Shown: positions 1 to 11,497, counted from the stretch's first letter. The stretch is DNA of 64,000 bases from Schizosaccharomyces osmophilus (GCF_027921745.1 NC_079238.1:4216001-4280000); one strand, 5' to 3'. A program made the numbers and translations. Notes: generated by a model not told the origin, from the letters alone.

Positions 1-1
1 T

Positions 2-628
2 CCTATTGTCCGTCCTGACCCTTCTGCTGTTCAACGTTCCATGGAAAGTAGTGTGTATGCAAAGGGTTTCGGTGAGGAACAGGATGATACCCAACTTGCA
101 TTGGAAAACTTCTTCCAACAAGAAGGTGGTGAAATTGCTTCCCTTCGCTTGCGCCGTGATGAAGATAACAAATTCAAGGGTAGTGTTTTCGTAGAGTTCA
201 AGACTCCTGAAATTGCCCAGGGATTTTTGGAAAAGGTCAAGGGATCTCCATTAAAGCACAATGAAACTGAATTAACTGTCATGTCCAAGAAGGAATACGT
301 GGACATGAAGACTGAACAACACCGCAACGATCCCCCTAAGCCTGGCAACAAGCGTAGACGCTTTGACGCTTTCAAGATGATGGATCGTGAGCGATCCCAC
401 AAGCGTGCTCCCAAGAGAGGTAGGACTACTAGGGGATCCACTAGGGAATCCGAGAAGCAAGAAAGCCAAAGTCAGGAAAAGCAAGAGGAGCCTAAGAGTA
501 CTGAAGAACCAAAGAAGGTTGAAGATACCAACGAAGCTGAAAAGTCGAATGAGCAACCCAAGCCCGAAGGAGAGGCTGCCGCTACTACCAACCAAAAAGA
601 AGAAAGTGCTCCTGCTCCTTCAGACTAA
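2..628 (+). CDS. sla1: La protein homolog (partial, 5' end outside window)
   Basis: This is the C-terminal part of the La RNA chaperone, which binds the 3' oligo-U of new RNA polymerase III transcripts, protects tRNA precursors and helps them fold in the nucleus. The frame is open from base 2, so the La motif and true start lie upstream. What is visible is an RRM (SVYAKGF as RNP2-like, KGSVFVEF as RNP1), then a basic stretch (KRRRFDAFK and RGRTTRG) that suits a nuclear signal or RNA binding, then a tail rich in E, K, Q and P ending in SAPAPSD. This matches the La order of La motif, RRM, basic region and acidic tail. In S. pombe, as I recall, sla1 sits beside nhp6, as here. The first ATG in view (41) is internal to the RRM region and is not taken as the start. 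Confidence 0.9.
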   Translation, partial: PIVRPDPSAVQRSMESSVYAKGFGEEQDDTQLALENFFQQEGGEIASLRLRRDEDNKFKGSVFVEFKTPEIAQGFLEKVKGSPLKHNETELTVMSKKEYVDMKTEQHRNDPPKPGNKRRRFDAFKMMDRERSHKRAPKRGRTTRGSTRESEKQESQSQEKQEEPKSTEEPKKVEDTNEAEKSNEQPKPEGEAAATTNQKEESAPAPSD

Positions 629-1546
629 AAAATAATTGAAAGTGGCTTTATTAACATTTTGGAATAATACATTTTAAGGAATAAAATGGTTAGTATGGGA
701 TAAAAATATGAGAATAGTACAGTAGGCTTCTTAAGTTCCGAGTAAAATTGGCATGAGATTGTAGGAGTTAACAAAGACTACTCGCGATAATTTCTCGCTT
801 TTGGTTTAGCTCAAGTTTTCTAGTATCGTAACCATTTTCCTTTGTATTTTAAGCTATCAAGCCATTCCTGAACCAAATCTTAATGGAAAGAAAGGACAAG
901 AAACCATAAATGGTAGATTTGAAACGAACTGATTCCTTGAAATAAGTCAAAGGAGAGATCGGGTGAAAAAACAAGACACTTGTCGTCTTGACTGCTACAC
1001 TTAACGCTCTAAACAAAGCAAAGAAAAAATTAAAAGCTATATTTCGTAGCAATAACCATGATTCCCTCGTTTATATATAAATCTATTTGAATCAATAAAA
1101 TTTCTCTGTTTGTTTATTAGTGTAGCGGAACGAACAAACTCAGAGCAATGAATCCCCTTGATTTGATTTTCAGAGCTTTCAAAAAACGAAAAAGATTGTA
1201 TTGTTTGACTTAGATTAACTTGGAATATAGCACTATAATTACCTTCGAAAACGAAGGAAAAAAATTGGTCATGAAACGAGTAGTTCCCCATGGCCATATA
1301 CTTTTTGAAACCACCACATATATCTATGTGGGATAACTTGGGTGAAGCCGAATGTGGGGGTGAAAGGATTGTGGTGCAAGCAAAAGTGATTGTGAAGTGT
1401 ACGGATGTCGTTATCAATGTATTTGTTTACATCACTGTGTGGTGATAGGAAGGCATACATTTCAATGACAGATATATTCGTGCTGTTTACACTTAACTAC
1501 GACTACTTATTTTGATCCTTGCCATTCAAAGAACGCGCGTATTACA
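629..1546. other. sla1 3' flank and nhp6 promoter
   Basis: Noncoding, AT-rich. A TTTGTTTAC element (1422-1430, reverse complement GTAAACAAA, forkhead type) lies about 120 bases before the nhp6 start. No RNA gene or repeat was recognised; the minus-strand frames here have no protein-like composition. Confidence 0.4.
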
Positions 1547-2128
1547 ATGCCAAGAGCACCTAAATCAAGCAAGAAGAAGGACCCTAACGCACCGAAGAGA
1601 AACATGTCGGCGTTCATGTTCTTTTCGATCGCGAACAGAGAGAAAGTAAAAACCGAAAACCCTGATGCTTCCTTTGGTACGCGTTAAAATGGAAGAAATG
1701 TTTTTCTTGCTATCAATTGCTTTGATACTTATTAGAAATCTGTTGCTAACGCGTTGCAGGAGCCATTGGCTCTCTTTTAGGAAAGAAGTGGAAAGAACTG
1801 ACAGGAGACAAGCGTGTGGTATGTACGAATAAAAGAATTCTTTAAAAGTGGCTTCCAAACTAAATGAAATTCTACGTAAGTAGAAGATCTTTAAATTGAG
1901 AGCTTACAACTTGACAACATGTTTCAGAAGAGCATTTCGGGGCGGGAGTTCGTTTACAACTTTTATTCATCTTTTCTCTAACTTACAATCTGTGATTAGC
2001 CCTATGAAGAGAGAGCACGCGAAGACAAAGAACGCTATGAACGGGAACGCAGTGATTATGACAATAAAATTATCAACGACGCCAAGAAGAATGCTAAAAA
2101 GGAAGAGAGTGAAGAGAAAAAGGAATGA
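1547..2128 (+). CDS. nhp6: HMG-box chromatin protein Nhp6 (two introns)
   Basis: Small HMG-box protein that bends DNA without sequence preference and works with FACT in chromatin. Exons are 1547-1676, 1760-1818 and 2000-2128. The introns run GTACGC...GCAG with branch CTAAC, and GTATGT...TTAG with branch CTAAC, and phases agree. The product is 105 aa: a basic N-terminal arm ([17 protein letters not shown]), then the HMG box with [18 protein letters not shown] and PYEERARED, then a Lys/Glu tail. Length is close to yeast Nhp6 (about 93-108 aa). Orientation is the same as sla1 upstream. Intron 2 is long for this genome (181 nt). Confidence 0.93.
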
Positions 2129-2963
2129 TTTATATCTGTTAATTGCTACATGTCATTGTATAACATCTGTTTGCTGTTTTTCATAAACTATTATTTTTCG
2201 ATGCACCATAGACCTTTTCCTTAATTTCCTATTGGCCTTTAACTGCACTTTACGCTTTAGAGCTTAGTTTATTTATATTCATCCTTCTCCGCTTCTCTTC
2301 TGTGGAGTATGTGCTCAATGTTATTCGAAAAGTGCATACCCTCAATGAATGAACGTCCGATCCGCCGTAATTTATTATTCGAATAATTCCAAATGGTTGC
2401 TATTTCGTTTGCCTCTTCCGCTGAATTTGAAAATGCTTCTCTCTTTTTCGTTACTTTCTAACGCTTTGCTAAGACTATTTTATGGAATATTGTTGCTTGA
2501 ATTTTCAGCACGGATTCAAATTTTATGCTTCTAATGAACTTTTTCTTCTCTCCACCTATCATTAATAATCAATGAAATGATTACCTCTACAATCAATGCA
2601 CTGTACACTTACTAGTTGAGCAATGAAGCCTACGACTCCAGTGTCTGAGTAGCTTGACGTCGAGCTTGTATAAGTAAAACTTAGTATATCAAATTTGTTT
2701 ACTGTATGTCGCATTCTTAAACTCGGCTATTTCAAAATGTCTCGCTCTTCTGAAAGGTCAAATAAAGTAATTTGTATTTTGATGAAAAGTAGTAGTCATC
2801 TATTCCTTATGCAAAGCTGAAAACAATAAGTTTCATATGTTCAAAATTATGAAAATTCTCAAGAATCATTCACTGTGCTTTTTTTTTTTTTTTTTTTTTT
2901 TTTTCAAAACTCGATGTATATATTACACCACTCAAAACGCCATGCATAGATCTTTCCAAGCAA
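2129..2963. other. convergent 3' region with T26 tract
   Basis: Spacer between the ends of nhp6 (+) and mia40 (-). It contains a run of 26 T at 2879-2904. No gene was recognised. Confidence 0.4.
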
Positions 2964-3916
2964 CTAGTGATCACCCTTAGATGGTTGTGTAGATGAAGGA
3001 GATGATTCTTTGGCTTCTTCGTTACTAGCTGATTTCTCATTCGAAGGTGCCGTCGCATCCATTGTAGAAACTTCGCTTGTTTCTCCTCCTTCTTCTTTAT
3101 CGGTCGTCAAATCTTTGTATACTTCAGGGTGTTTTTGGAAACAGGCTTGCATAGCCTGGAACTTTTCAAGACATTCCATGCCTTTGGGTTCACTTTTTGA
3201 GTAGACAAAGCAACTAAAGGCAGACTTGAACTCTTCACCACAGGGACCGTGAGCCATTCCTCCCAAGCAAGGGCAATCCCAGTTAATTTCACCAGTTTCA
3301 GGGTCAAAAGCCGACTCCTCGTTACCTTCTTCTTCAACTTCCTCCAATTGCTTGCCTATGGTCTCTTCATCAGTAGAGGTTTCTGGTTCGGGAACCTCAT
3401 CACTGGAGTAGAAGCTGGTGTCAGGCTCGTTTGGTTTCTCATCGTCTTTCATTTGTTCTTTTAATAGTTTGGGTTTTGATGCTGTTTCTGCCATCTCTTT
3501 CTTCTTTTCTTCTAACTTTGCTTCAATTGTATCTTCCGTACGATGTTGTTGCATATACGGTTCATTATAAGCTTTTGAATTGTTAATAAATATACGTGCA
3601 TTTTCTCAACCTTCTTCTTACCTTGAGTTTCTGTTCGAATATGCTCTCCAACATAAGATCGGTTATCTGAATCGGGTTTTGAATCATTAAGTACTTTCTT
3701 TCCAAGGTAGAATCCAAAAAACAATGATAAGCCAGCTGCACCCGATAATATAGAAGCCATTTGACTCCATGATGGAGCGGCTCTGCCCCCGAAAACTGAA
3801 GTAGTCTGGTTAAACCGTTTGGGAAAGCTGCTGCTTAAACTTATTGACTTTTTCTTTAATTCAAAATTCCTAAGAACCGAAGTTCTTAATAGGGATGAAG
3901 CTTTTCCACGAAACAT
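2964..3916 (-). CDS. mia40: mitochondrial intermembrane space import receptor / oxidoreductase Mia40
   Basis: Mia40 (Tim40) oxidises and traps cysteine-rich proteins in the mitochondrial intermembrane space, with Erv1. Exons are 3916-3622 and 3571-2964; the 50-nt intron starts GTAAGA and ends AAAAG. The product is 300 aa. It has a basic presequence rich in Arg and Ser, a membrane anchor at about residues 53-72 ([19 protein letters not shown]), a long acidic linker, the catalytic CPC motif (about 198-200) and twin Cx9C pairs (about 209-219 and 232-242) that form the helical hairpin core. The C-terminal tail is low-complexity Ser/Glu. All key cysteines are present. It is tail-to-tail with nhp6 and upstream of ura3 on the same strand. 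Confidence 0.95.
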
Positions 3917-4319
3917 GATTTTACTGTAATTTGCTATGGTAAAGAATGATTACTAACGTCAACGATACACATTTCAAGAAGTACATAATATATCTTTAGC
4001 TCTGGTTGGTTCAACAAATAAACGAAACTTTTATTACTTTATTTCAAGCTTAGCCAGTTACCAAGCCAAAAAACCTGGTACTTTTAACGAAAGAAGATAA
4101 TCTGTCTTACATGAATAAATTAACCCTTTAGTAATAATAAATGAAAGGTTATTAAGTTCTATATTATTTCTATGAAGTATTAGTTGTTATTATTATGTTA
4201 CGATGAAAGCAGGAGTTATTCCTTTTTTTTTGCTTATTTTGAGAACCAAAAAGTTATACACTCTTATAGTTTTTTTGTGCTGACTTCAACAAACTAGAAT
4301 GTACCGAAGCCAACAACGT
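3917..4319. other. ura3 3' region and mia40 promoter
   Basis: AT-rich spacer between two minus-strand genes. No element was recognised. Confidence 0.35.
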
Positions 4320-5660
4320 TTATTCCTCCTTACCAATAATATCAACCCAACGCTTTCCATTCAATTCCGCAAGAATCTCTTGCTTGATCTTATGGGCGAC
4401 AACGGGTCCGTCGTAGCCAAGTGCAGTGTACACTTGAACCATAGAAGCACCAGCACGAGCATATTCAATGGCATCTTTACCACTAGATATACCACCACAT
4501 CCGATAATAGGGATGTTGGAAGATAAGTGTTTACGCAAAGTGCGGAGGGTGTTCAAAGTAATTGGTTTTAAAGGAGGACCAGACAAACCACCAGTCTCCT
4601 CAACATGCTTCGTGGATTTTAAGGTGTTAGGGCGTTGGATAGTAGTATTGCCGACAATGACACCGTCAACCTTGCATTTCTTCAGCACAGAAGCGATGTC
4701 AGCAAGCTCGGTTTCGGACAAATCGGGAGCAATCTTAACAACAAGAGGAGGATTAGGAGCGTTCAACTTATTGCGTTCAGTAACGGCAGCGGACAAAAGC
4801 TCGGTCAGGGCAGACTTTCTTTGGAGACTACGGAGACCGGGGGTGTTGGGAGAAGAAACGTTAATGACCAAAACATCGGCATAGTTGCCAAAATTGCGGA
4901 CACCGCTAACGTAGTCTTCCACCTCATTTCCGTTCTTATTCTTTCCCAAGTTAATACCCAAGTACTTGTTGGAAAGCAAACTACGTGGGACACCAAGAAC
5001 AGAGGGATCCGTGTAAGCAGCAGGGTTTTCGTCAAAGGATTTCAAAAGTTCAGGCTTGTTTTTGGAAATATGCTTACGAATACGCTTCTGTACCTTTTCA
5101 AGAATGACTTCATGACCTTCAGAGTTGAAACCATAGCGGTTGACCACGGCCAAATCGGGGTTTAAGCGAAAGTACCTGGGTTTGGGATTACCAGGTTGAG
5201 GCAAAGGGGTGACTGAACCGACTTCGAGATATGAAAAACCAAAATTCAATAAGCCGGAAATAGCATCAGCCTGTTTATCAAAACCAGCAGCTAAACCAAC
5301 TGGATTAGAGAACTTTTTTCCCCAAAGTTCCACAGCTAAAGCTTGGTCGTCGGGAGTAAAGTCACGAGGAGTAATGCCCCAAGAAGCAGCCATGACAGCT
5401 ACGCTGTGAGAAAATTCTGGCGAAGTAAAAGCATGGAACAGTGGCATTTCAATGCGACCGTGGATAAAGCTTCGGACATCAGAAATGTCGTAAATGACCC
5501 AACCAGCGGAGAAACTGCTAATCAAGCTCAAAAGTTTCCAATGGCGTTGGTAAAAGGGTGCTTTTGAAGAAGAAGAAGAGTGTAAGTTAGATTGAAAACA
5601 TTTACCACCCTGTTTAAACGCATTTCTTGAAAAAAGACGATAAGCGCTGCGGGAAAACAT
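4320..5660 (-). CDS. ura3: dihydroorotate dehydrogenase, mitochondrial class 2
   Basis: Flavoenzyme of the inner mitochondrial membrane that oxidises dihydroorotate to orotate in pyrimidine synthesis and passes electrons to ubiquinone. The start at 5660 (MFSRSAYRLFSR) is preferred over an upstream in-frame ATG at 5726 because it gives a classic Arg/Ser-rich presequence; the protein is then 446 aa, close to the S. pombe length. Visible features are the leader (1-35), a membrane helix at about 41-57, FMN-site segments (GLAAGFDKQADA, GNPKPRYFR), the catalytic region NVSSPNTPGLR (267-277) with the class 2 serine, and the C-terminal phosphate-binding GCGGISSGKDA and ASMVQVYTAL. In S. pombe ura3 names this enzyme, unlike in budding yeast. 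It is divergent from cdc17. No intron. Confidence 0.96.
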   Translation of the reverse strand: MFSRSAYRLFSRNAFKQGGKCFQSNLHSSSSSKAPFYQRHWKLLSLISSFSAGWVIYDISDVRSFIHGRIEMPLFHAFTSPEFSHSVAVMAASWGITPRDFTPDDQALAVELWGKKFSNPVGLAAGFDKQADAISGLLNFGFSYLEVGSVTPLPQPGNPKPRYFRLNPDLAVVNRYGFNSEGHEVILEKVQKRIRKHISKNKPELLKSFDENPAAYTDPSVLGVPRSLLSNKYLGINLGKNKNGNEVEDYVSGVRNFGNYADVLVINVSSPNTPGLRSLQRKSALTELLSAAVTERNKLNAPNPPLVVKIAPDLSETELADIASVLKKCKVDGVIVGNTTIQRPNTLKSTKHVEETGGLSGPPLKPITLNTLRTLRKHLSSNIPIIGCGGISSGKDAIEYARAGASMVQVYTALGYDGPVVAHKIKQEILAELNGKRWVDIIGKEE

Positions 5661-6552
5661 ATTCGCGGATACTAGTAAATAACAGAAATCAACGTCAAAA
5701 ATGAGAATCCAACCTATAGAATCCAAAAATCTAAATAAGTGATATACAAGAAAAAGTTACCGACAAAAAGAATTATTGGCAATGACTGAAGTTCCAATTC
5801 AAGTGTATTTTAACGACAGAACGTAGAGATTGGTATTAACGGATCTTCAGATGAAAGCTAACTGAAAAATTATAAGAGAAGAAGGTGAACTGTCAAAGAA
5901 TTGATCAAAGATTTTCAAGACAAGTTCAAACTTCAAATGCAAGCAGAGGTATAAGCTCTGAGAGAGAATGCAAAGTGCAATCGCACCATTATGTTTGTTG
6001 TTACTACATTCCAGGTAACAATATACAATCAGCAGGATAGAAAAATTCGTTCAACATAGGCAAAAAATATATAGATAGTTTGTAAGATTCCTAACTAAAA
6101 TAGAATGAATTACAGTGTACATAGCTGATCAAGGCCTCTAAAACTTTTGGGCTGTCAATTTCAAAAATCCGAGTTCAGCATTGTCACTATAGACAAACCG
6201 AACTCTTACCAATCTTCTAAACGAAACAAGATAGAAGAGGATCAAAAACGATAGAGATGGTATCTGTGATCGGTTCGCGACACGTAAAAAAAAGAATACT
6301 CTTGCCTCACTCACATTGAAGTCATCTCTTTAGCAAACACTCATGCCCTTAGCTTTCATGCACGAAAAAACAAACTGAAGAAATCAACACACTAGAAATG
6401 TAGCTGGATTTCTCTTCTCTTCTTTTTTTTTTCTTTTATTATTACTATTATATCTACTTGGTTTATTTACTCTTTTTTGTTTACGTGTTGGACCGTTCTG
6501 TCTTAAACGGTCGCATCTTCTAGCATTCGGCTCTTCATATAAGAAATCCGAC
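5661..6552. other. divergent promoter region ura3 / cdc17
   Basis: An 892-base spacer serving two divergent genes. No MluI cell-cycle box (ACGCGT) was seen on reading it. Pyrimidine tracts lie just before cdc17 (6417-6433). No RNA gene was recognised. Confidence 0.35.
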
Positions 6553-8973
6553 ATGAGAGATATCTTCAGACACCTACGACACTTTAGGCGCGCTTTATGG
6601 TTAAAACCCATGTCAGGAAGGCAATCTAATATCAGGTAAGTATGAATTAGAGGCTTTCGTTTACCAGTGTTAGCAAGTTCTTCACTTTGGGTCCAGAAGA
6701 AGCGCGTAAAAAACGAACATTCACTCCTCCAACGGTTTCTGAAAATGAAAACAATTCTCAAACAATAAAGAAGCAAGAGAATGTTACAAAAATTCATAAA
6801 AACGATGGAATAACCCCTAACGGAGAGAAGCGGACAGCGAACGAGTCAGAGATTCCGAAAGAGGAGGATACAGATGCGACAAACACTGTGGAAGTCAAAC
6901 GTTATAAGGTCAATGGCCATTCATCAGCTTCATCTTCTTCCTCCCCATCTGCTGCCATTTCTGAGGGAGACACCACTCCATCTGATATTCCTCCTATTGC
7001 TGAAACACCACTAGAGTCTACAAAAAAACAGGAAAAGAAAAAGTCTCACGCAACGTTTGCGGACATGGTTTCCACTTTCACGAAAATTGAGAAAACTTCA
7101 AAACGTTTGGAGATCATTGATATTATGGGTACTTACTTTTTTTCAATGCTGCGTAACCATCCTGAGGATTTACTTACTTCGGTCTATTTGAGTATTAATA
7201 AGGTATTGTACAGTACCAACTGTTTCATTGAATATATACTAATTAGAAAATTAGCTGGGTCCAGATTATTCAGGAATTGAACTTGGCATTGGTGAAAGTA
7301 TCATCATGAAAGCTGTTGCCGAGTCGACTGGCCAAACCCTTCAACAAATTAAGCAAGCGTTTCATAAAGTGGGAGATTTGGGCCTTGTTGCACAGGCATC
7401 CCGCCAAAACCAGCCAACAATGTTTCAACCAGCTGCTCTGACTCTACCTTTTCTATTTGATTCTCTAAAGTCGATTGCGCAAATGTCTGGAAATCAATCA
7501 CAAAATCGAAAAATCGGTTTGATCAAGCGATTGCTGAGCTCTTGTCAAGGTGCCGAGCCAAAATACCTTATCAGAGCCCTTGAAGGAAAGTTACGTCTCC
7601 AATTAGCAGAGAAAACCATTCTTGTTTCCCTGGCCAATGCCTGTGCACAGTACCATGCTGATAAAAAACAAGTTCAACTATCCCAATCGGACCGCGTCCA
7701 CGCTGAACAGACTCTTCGCGACGTTTATTCTCAACTACCTTCATACGACATTATTGTACCTCAACTGATTGAACATGGAGTCGAGAACCTACGAGAAACT
7801 TGTAAGCTCACCCCTGGGGTTCCTACAAAGCCCATGCTTGCAAAACCTACCAAACAGTTTTCCGAAGTTTTGGATACTTTCGACCAAGCCACTTTTACTT
7901 GCGAATATAAATACGACGGAGAGCGTGCTCAAGTTCATTATACTGATGACGGAAAATTCTACGTATTCTCTCGAAATTCCGAAGACATGTCTGTCCGTTA
8001 TCCCGATATCATGGCGTCTGTGAGCAAATGGAGAAAACCAGAAGCTAAAAACTTTATCCTCGACTGCGAAGCTATTGCTTGGGATAAGGAAGAAAACAGA
8101 ATTTTACCCTTTCAAAAATTGGCAACCCGTAAAAGAAAAGACGTAAAGTTGGAAGAAATCAAAGTTCGAGCTGGTCTTTTTGCTTTTGATATTCTCTATC
8201 TAAACGGTCATTCTTTGCTAGATGCTCCGTTTTCAGAGCGTCGAAAGCACTTATATTCAATGTTTCAACCAGCTACAGGAGAGTTTGATTTTGCCAAGCA
8301 CAGTGATCAACAATCTGTTGAGTCAATTCAGGAATTTCTTGAAGAATCTGTTAAAGATTCTTGTGAAGGTCTTATGGTCAAAATGCTTGAAGGACCAGAA
8401 TCTCGTTATGAACCGTCCAAACGATCTCGGCATTGGTTGAAGATTAAGAAAGATTACCTTTCAGGTGTTGGCGACTCACTTGATTTGATCGTTATTGGTG
8501 CTTATCATGGAAGAGGTAAGAGAACTTCTGTATATGGTGCTTTTCTTTTGGGTTGCTATGACCCTGATTCAGAGACTGTCCAAACAGTTTGCAAATTAGG
8601 TACTGGGTTTTCAGAAGAGCAATTGGAACATTTCCACCGCCAATTGAGCCAAATAGTCGTTCCAAAAAAGAAAGATTTGTATTCTCATAGTGAGGCTCCT
8701 CCTCATCAGCCTGACGTTTGGTTTGAGCCAAAGTATTTGTGGGAGGTTCTGACTGCCGATTTATCACTTTCCCCTGTCTATAAAGCTGCCATTGGTTATG
8801 TTCAAGAGGATAAAGGAATTAGTCTTCGGTTCCCTCGATTTGTTCGAGTGCGCGAAGACAAAAATTGGGAGGACGCTACAACTAGCGAACAGGTTTCTGA
8901 GTTTTACCGCTCTCAGATAGTACATAGTCAGACTTCAGCACGTGCATCATCGCCTAATGTGGAAGACTATTAA
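6553..8973 (+). CDS. cdc17: DNA ligase I (ATP dependent), dual start
   Basis: Seals nicks between Okazaki fragments and in repair. Exons are 6553-6635, 6674-7202 and 7255-8973; introns are 38 and 52 nt and phases match. From the ATG at 6553 the protein is 776 aa. Residues 1-19 (MRDIFRHLRHFRRALWLKP) are Arg-rich with no acid except Asp3, like a mitochondrial leader. A second ATG at 6610 (Met20) starts directly before a PCNA-binding box QSNISKFF (QxxIxxFF, 24-31), which is split by intron 1. A Ser/Thr-rich disordered region follows, then the DNA-binding domain, the adenylation motif KYDGER (Lys near 423), the conserved EGLMVKM segment and the OB fold. Two-start use for mitochondrial and nuclear forms is known for fission and budding yeast ligase I; its use here is inferred. 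Confidence 0.95.
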
Positions 8974-9385
8974 AGAGAAGTTGCTAGCTTTTCCAATAAC
9001 AGCCTAAAATAGGTCAGCATAGAAATTCGGAGATGGTTTTTTATAAAGACGCTTATTATGTATTATGGAACTGGATTTCTAAGTATAGTATTTACCTTTT
9101 AATGAATATTCCTTTAATTGTTCTTGCTTATAGTGTACAGTTATGTCTTACTTCAGACGTCTACGTATGAAATGAATAATTGTGATATTTTTCTTTTTCC
9201 ATTAATTCATTCTTTTCAGTCTAAATATTAAAACTTTTTTAATTTTAAACCTCCTAGTTATACATTATTAGTAATACCTCTCGTTCAACTCAAATCTCAC
9301 CTTGTCACTATTACCTAAAGTCTATGGTTCACTTTACGAAATAGAAATTGCGACTATAAACTGGGATAGAACACCAGTCAGTAAG
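8974..9385. other. cdc17 3' / DDHD gene promoter
   Basis: AT-rich spacer between two plus-strand genes. The frame of the next gene stays open upstream to about 9302 but has no ATG there. Confidence 0.35.
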
Positions 9386-11497
9386 ATGGAAAACCGAACA
9401 GAATGGCCATTGAAGCATGTACAGCCTCCTAAGGTTCCATTTCGACATCAATTGTCAAAGTCCGTTGCTGATGCACCTTCTCTCCGTGTTCAGTGGTTTT
9501 ATGCGATAGATCGGCCAGTCAAAAAGTCAAAAACCGGAATTTTAGAAACAAAAAAATCAAAGAATTTTAAACCGTTTTCTGTCGAAGACTCTGACCGAAT
9601 TGAAGCTGCTTACCAAAACACCGAAGACTTGGATGATCAGTCGGACACGATAAGGGTAAATGAGGATTATTTATATGCTGTGAATGTAATTTCAAGAGAA
9701 TTGTTTCCAATATATTGGGATGGGCCTGTCTTTCGTATTCTACGAGGAACCTGGTTCTATACTCGAGGCGACAAATTATATCCATGCGAGGAAAATTTGG
9801 CATTGCAAATTGAGGAAGGATACTTAAACATATGTCCTCATCGTGAAAAAGTAGGAGAAAAAGTAGAAGAAAAAGTTGATAACAGTATGTCAACTCAGGC
9901 CAAAACTTGGGCTTTACTTGGAAAATACACTGGAGCATTTATTGAATATTCTGGAGAAAGAAGTGCAAGGATGCATTTTGGAGGGTTTTATCGTAACGTA
10001 TCGACAAAGTTTTTTACCAAAATGTCTTATTCTGCTAATCATCGAAGTGATAAACTAATCCGAGGATACGATGCATCTTCCTCCGTGACCGCGACACCAG
10101 ATATCAAATCTACTGCGAATTCTACAGTAGATGATTTAAGCTCCTCTAGCACATTAATAAACGATTCATCTGAACCAAACGAGTTACTTTCACCTTCTCT
10201 GACCGAATCGGCATCAGAAATTCCCATTTCGACAGATGCTGCACACATAAAGTCTACACCTGATCGTGAAATTAATCACCTTATTTTATGTTGCCATGGT
10301 ATCGGCCAAAAGATGGGCGAGCGCGTGGAAACGGTGAACTTTGTACGAGACATTAATGAGTTTCGGAAAACATTAAAGAAGACATTTAATGCTTCGCCAG
10401 ATTTGCAAGCTTTATATCCTAATTTTAAAGGTGGCGGGAATGGGATTCAATGCTTACCATTATTATGGCGCCAGGATATTCATTTTGGCATGGCACGTGA
10501 CAGTAAATCGGAGTTTAACGAAGAAGATGAATCTGACTGTTTTGATGTTTCAAAAGATCTTGCTCTCGATGATTTGAGTGAGGATCCTAATCCCAGCTTA
10601 GAAAGCATTAATATACCAACTGTTGTGGGCTTGAGAAGCATTATTTCCGATGTTTTGTTAGATGTCTTACTATACTGTCAACCAAAATACAGGGAGAAAA
10701 TTTTAGTTGCTGTTGTTAAACGTCTTAACCGTCTTTATCGACTTTACCTTAAGCATAATCCCACATTTCGGGGCCAGGTTTCTTTGCTAGGTCATTCTTT
10801 AGGTGCCTTGATTTTATTTGACATAGTCCGTTTTCAAGGAAACATAAGATATCCTCGGCTTCAGCTTGATTTTCCTGTTAACAATTTTTTTACACTTGGC
10901 AGTCCTCTTGGTCTCTTTCAGATGTTAAACGGAAAGCGGATTGCAGGCCCAACACCTCGCAATGCTATTGCGAGAAGTGTCAGCTGTTCAGAAAATCACG
11001 CTGACTCAGCAGTTTCTGTTCTCCGCTGCAATAATTTTTACAATATATTTCATCCAACTGATCCCATTAGCTATCGCGTTGAACCTCTTATAGTGAAAAA
11101 GATGACACGCTTAAAGCCTCAGAGTATTCCGCACTTTAGACCTCAGAGTGATGACAATAGTTCAGGAGTTGGTCACAGACTTGCGGACGGTGCATTGAAT
11201 GTACTATCTGGATTGCGTTCTGGTATCGCAAATACTTTGATTTTAAAATCCCTAAGTTATGCATCAGTCTTTAATGAAGCCACCGCCAACCAAAAAGAAC
11301 AGGATGTTGGAGAAAGCAATCAAGCATATCAAATTGATGAAAGAATGTACCGTTTAAACAAAACGGGTCGTGTTGATTTTATGTTACAAGAAGGATCCTT
11401 AGACACATCCTATAGTTACGTTTCTGCGATGAACGCGCATTCGAATTATTGGAAAAATGCCGATTTGGCCCATTTTATATTAACCCAACTACTATAA
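9386..11497 (+). CDS. DDHD-domain phospholipase A1 family protein
   Basis: Predicted intracellular phospholipase of the PA-PLA1/DDHD family (budding yeast Ddl1, a mitochondrial enzyme acting on cardiolipin and related lipids; the S. pombe ortholog is, as I recall, SPAC20G8.02). The first ATG of the frame is at 9386, giving 703 aa. Visible are an N-terminal WWE-like part (LRVQWFYAIDRPVKK), a central lipase core with the nucleophile elbow GHSLGA (Ser near 471), and the DDHD region with NNFYNIFHPTDPISYRVEPL and a C-terminal segment NAHSNYWKNADL carrying the His and Asp expected of the domain. No membrane helix is obvious. A spliced upstream exon cannot be excluded, since the frame is open before the ATG. 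It precedes itr2 on the same strand. Confidence 0.85.
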   Translation: MENRTEWPLKHVQPPKVPFRHQLSKSVADAPSLRVQWFYAIDRPVKKSKTGILETKKSKNFKPFSVEDSDRIEAAYQNTEDLDDQSDTIRVNEDYLYAVNVISRELFPIYWDGPVFRILRGTWFYTRGDKLYPCEENLALQIEEGYLNICPHREKVGEKVEEKVDNSMSTQAKTWALLGKYTGAFIEYSGERSARMHFGGFYRNVSTKFFTKMSYSANHRSDKLIRGYDASSSVTATPDIKSTANSTVDDLSSSSTLINDSSEPNELLSPSLTESASEIPISTDAAHIKSTPDREINHLILCCHGIGQKMGERVETVNFVRDINEFRKTLKKTFNASPDLQALYPNFKGGGNGIQCLPLLWRQDIHFGMARDSKSEFNEEDESDCFDVSKDLALDDLSEDPNPSLESINIPTVVGLRSIISDVLLDVLLYCQPKYREKILVAVVKRLNRLYRLYLKHNPTFRGQVSLLGHSLGALILFDIVRFQGNIRYPRLQLDFPVNNFFTLGSPLGLFQMLNGKRIAGPTPRNAIARSVSCSENHADSAVSVLRCNNFYNIFHPTDPISYRVEPLIVKKMTRLKPQSIPHFRPQSDDNSSGVGHRLADGALNVLSGLRSGIANTLILKSLSYASVFNEATANQKEQDVGESNQAYQIDERMYRLNKTGRVDFMLQEGSLDTSYSYVSAMNAHSNYWKNADLAHFILTQLL

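Noticed and set aside
31-441. Long open frame antisense to sla1
   Set aside because: It lies wholly opposite the conserved RRM, has no protein-like pattern, and arises from codon bias of the real gene. Similar shadows opposite ura3, itr2 and not1 were dropped for the same reason.
5661-5726. Longer N-terminus of ura3 from the ATG at 5726
   Set aside because: The extra residues (MDSIGWILIFDVDF) are acidic and hydrophobic and would spoil the mitochondrial leader that starts at 5660.
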